From Candidatus Peribacteraceae bacterium (lineage in GTDB: Bacteria > Patescibacteriota > Gracilibacteria > Peribacterales > Peribacteraceae): 5,978 bases of DNA. The position numbers and the translations under genes are program-made. Positions 1 to 5,928 of the stretch are shown one piece after another. The stretch covers positions 1 to 5,978 of the forward strand of contig JAQUNQ010000067.1 of NCBI GenBank assembly GCA_028717505.1. The letters run 5' to 3'. The notes beneath the pieces were generated by a model. It ran no database searches. It saw nothing but the letters and a program-made list of their open reading frames with translations, and was not told the origin of the DNA. How positions within the stretch are numbered: the stretch's first letter is position 1; each line of letters opens with the position of its first letter.

Positions 1-2591
1 CCAGTGCCAACCAGAGCGGCCGCTACGCCATCTCCCTCTTCGACCGCGCGGGCGGCGCCGTGCAGGACAGCGTCCTCCTCGACTGGAATGCCTCCACACG
101 CACACTCTCACTCGTAAATGAAGAGGACCGCTGGTCGCCATCGCTGGCCGCCTCAACGGAGTCCACGGACCCCTCCCTCCCACTCGCCAACCGCATCGCG
201 CTCTCCCTGAGCGAGGAGGCGACGAACGCACTGGAGGAGGAACGTCTGACGCTCCTGCTGCAGAAGCAGATGAGCCTCGGCGATACGCAGGTGAGCGACA
301 TGAACCGGGAGCTCGAGCGGATCCAGCGGCTCAACCTCTTCGAACAGTCCCCTCTCTCGCTGAACATCGACACGCTCACGGAATGCATCTACGGGAAACA
401 CCCCGAATGGCGTCCCGAGAACTTCTACGCCTACGTGATGCAGGTCTGGGAGAGCTACGACCGGACCTACTCCAGCGGCGACATCCAGGCACGCCTCGTC
501 CGCCAGAAGCAGGAGACGGTGAACGCGTACGTGCGGGACATGAATGACCGCGAACAGGTGGTCTCGGAGGTCTTCATGAAGGCGCTGGAGGTCTGCATCG
601 GCGTGCGGCACGGTCTGCCGGAGACCTCCCTCGTCCAGTCCCTGCAAGCCGCCGCCGACCGCCTGCAGAGCGTCGAAGCGCTCGGGCGTCTCCAGGGCCT
701 CGACATCGGCATCCCCGATGCATCCGCGCTCCTTGACGCGGCGAAGCAAGCCTACGAACAGTCCATCGACTTCCTCCTCTACGCGCAGGAAAAGGAAACG
801 CGGCTCCTCGCCAGCGAGAGCGAGCGCGCCAGCAACCGCGCGTGGCAGCTCGCGCACGGCGGCTACTCGAACATGGAAGTCCTTACGAGGCGCGCCACGA
901 CGGGCGACGGCTACACGCCGGAAGAGGTGGATGCAAGCGAGCAGAGGAGACTCAGCCGCGCCGCGCAGCTGGTGGCCTCGCTCTCTGCGAGCACCGACGC
1001 GCGGGCGAAGCGCACGGTGGCCATCCGCGACGATGCGAACGTCCAGCGCGTGCGGCAGCTTGCCGACGGCACCACGGAAATCGCGCTCACGCAGGAGGAG
1101 GCCATCGCCATCGACGATGCCTTCGGCAGGGTCGCGATGGAGAAGGGCGGGGATGCGGCGGGGACGGCGGACGCGCTCCTCCGTGACCGCTATCTCGTGG
1201 CGATGGCGGGGGAGCTCGAGAGCGCCATTGAGAGACTGAATCTCGGGGAGATCCCCGCGGAAGGAGACACGCGCGTCGCAACCGTCCGTCTCCTGCCGGG
1301 CGGCCATGCCGAGATCACCTTCTCCCTCTCCGTGCCCATGATGGTGAACCTGTGGGTGGACATGGGAGCGAATCACGCGACGCAGGTGGGCACGATCGGA
1401 GGCTTGGGCGTGCCTGCCTTCCCCAATCTCTCGCTTTGGATCGCGGGGAACGGCGTCGACTACACTGCGGACAAGCAGGAATCCGACGGCGGGAGCGCGG
1501 AGAATTCCGGGGAGTCGGTGAGTTTGAAATTGACTCCCGGCACCTACACGCTCGCGGTACAGGACGTCACGGGCCTGCAGGGACCGCTCGGAACGGTCTC
1601 CATGCCGCAGATTCCAGTGCACCTGGAGATGCAGCCGTACCGCACGCAGGAAATCGTCGGAAGGATCAGCACCGCCGGACGGATGGAGACCATGCCGGTG
1701 AGCATGCGGGTGGCGGAGTTTGAGAATGATCAAAGGAATCTTGACTTTGATGAAGTATCAAAGCTTGATCCCTCCAAACCTGTCTGGGTGGTGATACATG
1801 GGATGAACGGTTCCGAGAGAATGGATGAAATAAATGAGCTCGCCAAGGCTCTGCACGGTTATGTCACATCTGCGAACATACAGGTAGTGACCATCAACTG
1901 GGAGGAAGCTGCTCGAGATGGCCTGCTCGTCACACAGGATGCCCCTTGGACGATAGCAGTGGGCCGATGGACGGCACAGCAATTACTTGCTGCCGGATTT
2001 GATCCGCCGCTCATCAATAGCGCCGGATGGAGCCATGGCACTTATGCAGCTTACGAGATGGCAAGAGAGATCCAGCGATTACGGCCCGAAAAGCAGATCA
2101 ACGCCCTCGTCGCTCTGGATGCGGCAAACAACATCCCTGCAATCTCGGGATACGATCACAGCCTTGTTGATTTCTCCGCTGTCTCGCGAAACTCCTTGGC
2201 AATAGACAGCAGCTTCATCGCGGGGTCCGACTCGCTCGCTCGAACCGCCGATGTTTCATTCATGGTGCGCAATGCGCAGTCACTGGATCCTAAGATCAAC
2301 CATCGATTGGCCACGACAGCCTTTACGGAAATTTTGAATCACGAGCGCACACACGCCGGAAGTTTCTCCCGGTACTTCTCCCTCTCTGGCATCATGAATC
2401 CCGCCGAATCAGATATATCCCGGTATAGCTGCGATGCCTATGAAGGCATCTTTGAAGGCGTGATCGACGTAGGTATTTTATTCGAGCAGAAAACCGACGG
2501 GATTTATCCGAGGGCAATTCCGATGGGGCTGCGCATCTTCGGGCCTGGTGAGACGACCGAGGTTCTCGTACCATTTGACCAGCTCGCATGA
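1..2591 (+). CDS. Large protein with C-terminal pancreatic-lipase-like hydrolase domain (5' partial)
   Basis: The frame is open from position 3 to the TGA at 2589-2591, so the gene enters from the left; the GTG at 60 is only an internal codon (residues below count from it). About 862 residues are visible. Residues 50-390 are charged, mostly helical and unrecognised. Residues ~405-505 alternate hydrophobic strands and end in GTYTLAV (1539-1559), like a PPC-type beta-sandwich. From ~570 comes a lipase fold: strand plus oxyanion-type VVIHG (His580), VVTINW, nucleophile elbow GWSHG with Ser658 (codon 2031), LDAA with Asp687 (codon 2118), and His761/His765 near the end, His765 being the likelier catalytic base. 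The order and the Ser-Asp spacing fit the pancreatic lipase family, which hydrolyses ester bonds of acyl lipids. Export is likely but the N-terminus is not visible. GC falls sharply at ~1719, just before the lipase domain. The lipase call is good; the substrate is unknown. Confidence 0.85.
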   Translation, partial: SANQSGRYAISLFDRAGGAVQDSVLLDWNASTRTLSLVNEEDRWSPSLAASTESTDPSLPLANRIALSLSEEATNALEEERLTLLLQKQMSLGDTQVSDMNRELERIQRLNLFEQSPLSLNIDTLTECIYGKHPEWRPENFYAYVMQVWESYDRTYSSGDIQARLVRQKQETVNAYVRDMNDREQVVSEVFMKALEVCIGVRHGLPETSLVQSLQAAADRLQSVEALGRLQGLDIGIPDASALLDAAKQAYEQSIDFLLYAQEKETRLLASESERASNRAWQLAHGGYSNMEVLTRRATTGDGYTPEEVDASEQRRLSRAAQLVASLSASTDARAKRTVAIRDDANVQRVRQLADGTTEIALTQEEAIAIDDAFGRVAMEKGGDAAGTADALLRDRYLVAMAGELESAIERLNLGEIPAEGDTRVATVRLLPGGHAEITFSLSVPMMVNLWVDMGANHATQVGTIGGLGVPAFPNLSLWIAGNGVDYTADKQESDGGSAENSGESVSLKLTPGTYTLAVQDVTGLQGPLGTVSMPQIPVHLEMQPYRTQEIVGRISTAGRMETMPVSMRVAEFENDQRNLDFDEVSKLDPSKPVWVVIHGMNGSERMDEINELAKALHGYVTSANIQVVTINWEEAARDGLLVTQDAPWTIAVGRWTAQQLLAAGFDPPLINSAGWSHGTYAAYEMAREIQRLRPEKQINALVALDAANNIPAISGYDHSLVDFSAVSRNSLAIDSSFIAGSDSLARTADVSFMVRNAQSLDPKINHRLATTAFTEILNHERTHAGSFSRYFSLSGIMNPAESDISRYSCDAYEGIFEGVIDVGILFEQKTDGIYPRAIPMGLRIFGPGETTEVLVPFDQLA

Positions 2592-3274
2592 CTCGATCCT
2601 CCAAAATTGTATGGCGCATCGTTGCGGCCCTCACAGTGCTCGCCTTGGTTCCGTTGTGGCTGCCACTTGTTTTGGGTGTATTGGGATTCTATGTTGATGA
2701 GCCCGGCTGGTATGTGGCGAAGATAGTGGTCCAAAAGAGTAAGCCCGTCAGTGTCTGTCAAAAAATAATCTCCACTCCGTGGAATGTCCTTAGTCCACCC
2801 ACCGCCGATCAACGAGCTCTCTGTATCTTCGATTATGCAAGACTCACCCAAGACCCCTCCGCCTGCGAGCTCCTGATGCCAAGCGAGTATGGATGGTCAT
2901 GTCTGGGGGCGGTGAAAAGCGAATTGGGGAAAGGTTGGGGATGCGGAAGCACCGCCGAGAACATTAACTGTGGAGCACATGATATTTATGCAAAAAATCT
3001 GGGAATCAGTGACTGCAACATTTATAAAGAACGTGTTCTACAGAATTGGTGCTACGAGGAACGATCAGCTGTGTTGCCAGGCATCGACGACTGTCAGAAG
3101 ATTCCCGTGGAGTTTCCGGATTGGCGCGAAGAGTGCCGGGGCAGATATGCATTCAAGCAGAAAGATGCCACTCCCTGTAAAACGATAACGAACGAGAAGC
3201 GACGAGCCATCTGCGAGATGGAAATCGATGCCTGGCAGAAATATTCCAAAAACTGGTCGTTCGCCCGTCCATAA
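2588..3274 (+). CDS. Membrane-anchored cysteine-pair repeat protein, function unknown
   Basis: The 228-residue product starts at an ATG overlapping the upstream stop as ATGA, implying translational coupling to the lipase gene. Residues 7-35 form one hydrophobic segment after a short basic N-terminus, so this is either a signal anchor with the rest outside the membrane or an uncleaved signal. The remainder has 12 cysteines (57, 79, 93, 105, 119, 128, 143, 155, 169, 183, 197, 209), mostly 12-15 residues apart, forming about six degenerate ~26-residue units of the type D-x(2-3)-C-x(8-13)-W/R-x(2-3)-C, often followed by Y-A. An even number of cysteines in an extracytoplasmic protein suggests disulfide-stapled helical hairpins. 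Similar cysteine repeats are, as far as I recall, common in Patescibacteria proteins of unknown role. GC is low (42-55% in samples), matching the lipase domain rather than the next gene. It could be a partner, chaperone or immunity protein for the lipase; this is inference. Confidence 0.85.
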   Translation: MTRSSKIVWRIVAALTVLALVPLWLPLVLGVLGFYVDEPGWYVAKIVVQKSKPVSVCQKIISTPWNVLSPPTADQRALCIFDYARLTQDPSACELLMPSEYGWSCLGAVKSELGKGWGCGSTAENINCGAHDIYAKNLGISDCNIYKERVLQNWCYEERSAVLPGIDDCQKIPVEFPDWREECRGRYAFKQKDATPCKTITNEKRRAICEMEIDAWQKYSKNWSFARP

Positions 3275-3281
3275 AATTGCG

Positions 3282-3962
3282 ATGCCGAGAAGATTTATTT
3301 CTACCGTCGCCGCCCTCCTCCTCTGCCTCCTCCCCCTGCAGGCAGCCCACGCACGCACCGCAGCAAGTACGCAACGACCCACTTCCCGCGCCATCCGCCT
3401 GAATGCTCCGGAGACGGAAGCGACTGTCCGCCGGAGAGCCCTCACTACGAAGACCACCCTTAAGTGGTACGTGGACGAGCTGCGAAGGTTCTCCGCGCAG
3501 TATCCGGCGACTTGGAAGCGCGGCTTCTCCAGCGCGCCGGAGATCGCGGGACTCGCGGATGAGCGCGTGGTGTTCGAACCCAGGGAGGTCGGGGGCACCT
3601 ACGTCGGCGTAGGGACCAAGCGCATGGGAAAAACCATTTCCTCCACCGATCTGGAGAAGGATTTCGCCGCCTACACCCTGCAGCCGAGGAACGCCTACGA
3701 ACTCGATACCCGGCCCTTCCTGCTCGCCTACAATCTCCTCGCATCCGGACGTTCCACGTGGAAAGGGAAAAGCACTCTCACGAGCACCTTCACATTCCGC
3801 TGCATGAGCAAAAATCTCCAGTCGCGCCAGATCCGGATTCCAGACGGCAATCGCATCGTGATCCTGGAATACACCACGAGTCCGGAAAAATTTGAGAAGG
3901 ATTTGCACTACTTCGAGGATTTCGTACAGGCATTCTCGCTTTTGAAGCAAACTTCGAAGTAA
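3282..3962 (+). CDS. Secreted PsbP/DUF1795-like protein
   Basis: The ATG at 3282 is chosen because it gives a clean signal peptide: basic PRR, hydrophobic FISTVAALLLCLLPLQA, then AHA for cleavage after residue 24. An upstream in-frame ATG at 3228 would overlap the previous gene by 47 bases and bury the signal. The product has 226 residues. After a low-complexity linker (25-60), the mature part has RFSAQYPATW at 69-78, a central block with alternating strands, and YFEDFVQAFSLL at 210-221. An opening aromatic-x-YP-x-x-W strand and a closing F-x-x-F/S-F helix are the hallmarks of PsbP/Mog1-fold lipid- or stress-related surface proteins (DUF1795-like). The match is by pattern only. It lies seven bases after the cysteine-repeat gene with no visible Shine-Dalgarno, probably in the same operon, but its GC (68% in one sample) is much higher. 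The role is unknown. Confidence 0.8.
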   Translation: MPRRFISTVAALLLCLLPLQAAHARTAASTQRPTSRAIRLNAPETEATVRRRALTTKTTLKWYVDELRRFSAQYPATWKRGFSSAPEIAGLADERVVFEPREVGGTYVGVGTKRMGKTISSTDLEKDFAAYTLQPRNAYELDTRPFLLAYNLLASGRSTWKGKSTLTSTFTFRCMSKNLQSRQIRIPDGNRIVILEYTTSPEKFEKDLHYFEDFVQAFSLLKQTSK

Positions 3963-4000
3963 CGATTCAAAGCGAATAAGGAAGTCTTTTTTCGTTCAAC

Positions 4001-4190
4001 CGCCTGGAGAAACGGGCCAAGAGGGAGGTGGCGCGCCACGGGGGGTGAGGGGGAAGGCCCTGTCCGCAGACGTTGCCGACGAGCTGGCTCCGAAGCCTTG
4101 GAGGAGACAGCGAGGAGGCGCAGGGCCGGGCGGAGTGGGCTTTGGCGCGCCGGCGCTTTGGCTCCACCTTTGTCGCCGGACAAAGGTGGA
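4001..4190. repeat. Sharply bounded GC-rich inverted-repeat element (candidate dispersed repeat)
   Basis: Hand counts give 75% GC at 4021-4080 and 73% at 4081-4140, against 35% just left and 43% just right. Inside are the perfect 12-bp palindrome GTGGCGCGCCAC (4028-4039), a second GGCGCGCC (4144-4151) overlapping the palindrome GCGCCGGCGC (4147-4156), the pair GGCCCTG (4056-4062) / CAGGGCC (4121-4127), a small hairpin GGCT-CCGA-AGCC (4086-4097), and the terminal 12-bp hairpin at 4163-4190. This looks like a mobile intergenic repeat or a structured RNA. No terminal target duplication is evident. Only one copy lies in the window, so its repeated nature is inferred. Confidence 0.45.
4163..4190. 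repeat. Perfect 12-bp stem-loop
   Basis: The arms TCCACCTTTGTC (4163-4174) and GACAAAGGTGGA (4179-4190) are perfectly complementary around a GCCG loop. On the + strand it is followed by AAAAATAA, and on the - strand by GC-rich sequence, so neither orientation has the T-tract of an intrinsic terminator. It marks the right end of the GC block. It may be the end structure of a mobile repeat or a processing or stability hairpin in a transcript. Confidence 0.7.
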
Positions 4191-4326
4191 AAAATAATGC
4201 ATTCTGGGACGGTCAGAAGAAGATCAGTTTCAATATTCGCGCATTCATCTGCCAAAGACTCTGCTCTTCTCCAGATTCTCTCTTGAATGAACACCTTGTT
4301 CCACTGCCCTTCGGAACCTGTTAAAT

Positions 4327-4340
4327 GGCTTGTACAAGCC
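4327..4340. promoter_or_regulatory. Perfect 14-bp palindrome upstream of the alarmone hydrolase gene, candidate operator
   Basis: GGCTTGTACAAGCC reads identically on both strands. It lies 112 bases before the preferred ATG at 4452. A -10-like CATAAT (4347-4352) follows 6 bases later, so a dimeric regulator bound here would overlap the -35 position of such a promoter. No good -35 hexamer is seen at the usual spacing. As RNA it would give only a 5-bp stem with a GUAC loop and no T-tract, so a terminator is unlikely. Confidence 0.35.
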
Positions 4341-4451
4341 GTAAACCATAATTGCTTTCTTTAAGTTTTTAAACCGTTACTATGCGTGCCCCTCTCCTGT
4401 TCCATACTGTTCCCCTTGGCAACTTCCCCTCTCCTCCGGCCACAGGAATAC

Positions 4452-5075
4452 ATGTTCCTCACGTGTCACCTCGACAACGAGGACGCGTGCCCGCAGCCGG
4501 CCACCCCATTGACCATGGGACAGTACCTCTCCTTCCGGGATGCCATCTCCTTCGCGCGTCGTGCCCATCACGGACAACGCCGCCTCGACGGGCGTTCCTT
4601 CCTCTCGCACCCATTGGCCGTCCTGCAGATCCTGCGCACAGCGAGCCAAGATCTTCCGCAGGAAGCCTACTTCGCGGGACTGCTTCACGACACCGTGGAG
4701 GACGGGAAGGCCAGGTTGGTGGATATTCACGCGAAATTCGGTGAGAACGTTGCCATCGCCGTGGATGTTCTCACGCGACCGAAGCGGAACCGGAAGACGC
4801 GCGCATGCGATCATGAGGAGGCTTACCTGGCACGGATGATCCGTGCAAACACGAATCTTCCCTGGATCCTCCTCATCAAGATGGCGGATCGTCTCCACAA
4901 TCTGGAGACGGCGCAGTTCCTCCCCGCGGAGAAACGGGCGTTCCTCTTCGAGGAGACGGCGGAACTCTACCTGCCGGTCTTCCTCCGCGAAGCGGTGAAG
5001 CAGGAACAGTTTTCTGACGCGTATGATTTTCTCTCGTCGCTCCTGCAAAACAGCATAAGACAAAGGAGAACGTAG
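4452..5075 (+). CDS. Stand-alone HD-domain (p)ppGpp hydrolase (MESH1-like small alarmone hydrolase)
   Basis: The product resembles the hydrolase half of RelA/SpoT proteins, removing the 3'-pyrophosphate of (p)ppGpp with a metal (Mn2+) in the cytoplasm. Counting from ATG 4452 (207 residues), the motifs are in order: AHHGQ-x-R (His39), SHP (His53), LLHDTVED (His79, Asp80, Glu83, Asp84), a following KFGENVA stretch, and IKMADRLHN (Asp146, His149, Asn150). The HD metal ligands and the catalytic ED pair are kept, so activity is expected. Only ~57 residues follow, so there is no synthetase, TGS or ACT domain. ATG 4452 is chosen for an AGGA at 4444-4447; GTG 4386 (229 residues) has no ribosome site, and ATG 4515 would begin right at the domain. 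Related HD enzymes can act on other nucleotides (for example NADPH for MESH1), so the substrate is not certain. The gene appears to stand alone, with unrelated genes on both sides. Confidence 0.85.
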   Translation: MFLTCHLDNEDACPQPATPLTMGQYLSFRDAISFARRAHHGQRRLDGRSFLSHPLAVLQILRTASQDLPQEAYFAGLLHDTVEDGKARLVDIHAKFGENVAIAVDVLTRPKRNRKTRACDHEEAYLARMIRANTNLPWILLIKMADRLHNLETAQFLPAEKRAFLFEETAELYLPVFLREAVKQEQFSDAYDFLSSLLQNSIRQRRT

Positions 5076-5087
5076 ACATAATATCGC

Positions 5088-5122
5088 TTCAGTTCGCGGC
5101 GAAACCGCGTATAGTTTTTTTG
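5088..5122 (+). promoter_or_regulatory. Candidate promoter for the ABC permease operon giving a leaderless start
   Basis: TATAGT at 5110-5115 matches the -10 consensus at 5 of 6 bases. A weak -35, TTCAGT (5088-5093, 3 of 6), sits 16 bases upstream. A transcript starting about seven bases after the -10 would begin at ~5122, exactly at the GTG start of the permease gene. No ribosome-binding site lies in front of that GTG, which fits leaderless translation. This is a pattern match only. Confidence 0.3.
5095..5121 (+). terminator. Possible intrinsic terminator of the hydrolase gene
   Basis: CGCGG (5095-5099) pairs with CCGCG (5105-5109) around a CGAAA loop, and a run of seven T follows at 5115-5121. 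The stem is short and five bases (TATAG) separate it from the T-run, so it is weak. It would end the hydrolase transcript 20 bases after its TAG. It overlaps the candidate promoter of the next gene, and both could be real or only one. Confidence 0.35.
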
Positions 5123-5919
5123 TGCTGCATCTCTCGACCCCCACCGTTTCCATCCAGATCCAGCGCAATCTCTTGCACCGTGAATTTTGGATTCAGCTCG
5201 TTGTTGGCAGACTCTTGCCCACGATCATCCCGCTCCTCATCTGGCAATCTCTCTTTGACTATAATCACGTTCAGCAATTTCAGGAATGGGGCAGTGCGGA
5301 CATCATTGCTTACTATTTGCTTGTCTCAATTATTTCGCTCTTTGGCGATATTCATTTCCATTATGACATGAGTGACATGGTGCATATGGGCACCCTGAAT
5401 CAATGGCTGATCAGACCTCTTTCTTTTTTGGAGACAGCACTGAGTTATGTGATTGCAAAAATCATGATTCTTCTCCTCCCCGGGATCGCATTGATTCTCG
5501 TCGGTCTTTTCCTTATCCCCAATACTCTCTCTACGATCTCTGCATCAACATTATTGAGCGTTCTGACAGTTGTTCCATTGGCTGTCGTCATGTTTGCATC
5601 CCTGAGTATCACCATCGGAATGCTCTCTTTCTGGATCATTCGAACGGATAGCACATTCGCCCTGATCATGCTGTTGTTGGAATTTCTGGGAGGCAGGCTG
5701 CTGCCGATTTCTTTTCTTCCTGCTTGGCTCCAAACCATCAGCAATGTTTTCCCCCTACAATATGCAATCTACCTCCCTGTAGAAATAATCCTCCATCCTG
5801 GCGAAGGATCCGTTTTCGCCATCCTTCTGGGCCAAGGCCTGTGGAGATTGCTGCTCTTGCTGCTCGGAACGCTACTTTGGCAGCTTGGAATCCGTCGTTA
5901 TGACGCCGGAGGCGGATGA
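5122..5919 (+). CDS. ABC-2 type transporter permease (ABC2_membrane_6 / COG4587-COG3694 family)
   Basis: This 265-residue inner-membrane protein has about six hydrophobic segments (roughly residues 24-44, 58-76, 105-132, 142-166, 176-200, 230-256), the usual size and topology of ABC-2 permeases. Family-like patterns are YDMSDMVHMGTLNQWLIRPL (81-100; acidic cytoplasmic loop, then G-x-L and L-x-RP) and GGRLLPISFLPAWL plus FPLQYAIYLPVEIIL (190-224), matching the G-x-x-LP-x-x-x-LP and P-x-x-Y-x-x-x-x-P signature of the uncharacterised ABC2_membrane_6 exporters. Such permeases pair with a second permease and an ATPase; the second seems to start ten bases downstream, but the ATPase is not in view. 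The start is the GTG at 5122, as no in-frame ATG precedes the first membrane segment; the frame is open back to 5059. GC is low (45% in one sample) compared with the hydrolase gene. The substrate is unknown. Confidence 0.85.
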   Translation: MLHLSTPTVSIQIQRNLLHREFWIQLVVGRLLPTIIPLLIWQSLFDYNHVQQFQEWGSADIIAYYLLVSIISLFGDIHFHYDMSDMVHMGTLNQWLIRPLSFLETALSYVIAKIMILLLPGIALILVGLFLIPNTLSTISASTLLSVLTVVPLAVVMFASLSITIGMLSFWIIRTDSTFALIMLLLEFLGGRLLPISFLPAWLQTISNVFPLQYAIYLPVEIILHPGEGSVFAILLGQGLWRLLLLLLGTLLWQLGIRRYDAGGG

Positions 5920-5928
5920 TTCAGGGCT

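Larger units (their letters stand above)
3963..4451. other. Non-coding region of about 490 bp with composite structure
   Basis: No convincing gene is seen on either strand. The region has three parts: 3963-4000 is AT-rich (14 of 40 bases G/C at 3961-4000); 4001-4190 is a GC block with several inverted repeats; 4191-4385 is again AT-richer (43% at 4201-4260) with a palindrome at 4327-4340. The part from 4386 could be coding only if the hydrolase gene started at the GTG there. Open frames on the minus strand in the GC block occur in all three phases at once and are rich in Pro, Arg, Ser and Ala, as expected of a GC-rich repeat rather than a gene. A promoter for the hydrolase gene presumably lies in the right-hand part. 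Confidence 0.7.

Noticed and set aside
60..62. GTG as the true start of the large lipase-bearing gene
   Set aside because: The frame is open and plausible protein to position 3 (SANQSGRYAISLFDRAGG), so the gene simply runs in from the left edge.
153..1733. Minus-strand open frame of 526 codons
   Set aside because: It is antisense to the large + strand gene, its product is rich in Arg, His, Glu and Leu without recognisable motifs, and long antisense frames are expected in DNA of about 65% GC.
3971..3996. Terminator after the PsbP-like gene
   Set aside because: AGCGAA can pair with TTCGTT around a long loop, but the six-T run lies inside the loop and arm rather than after a stem, so it is not a convincing intrinsic terminator.
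4073..4324. Small + strand open frame in the intergenic region
   Set aside because: It crosses the GC-rich element and its AT-rich flank with no ribosome site, no domain and a composition that changes midway.
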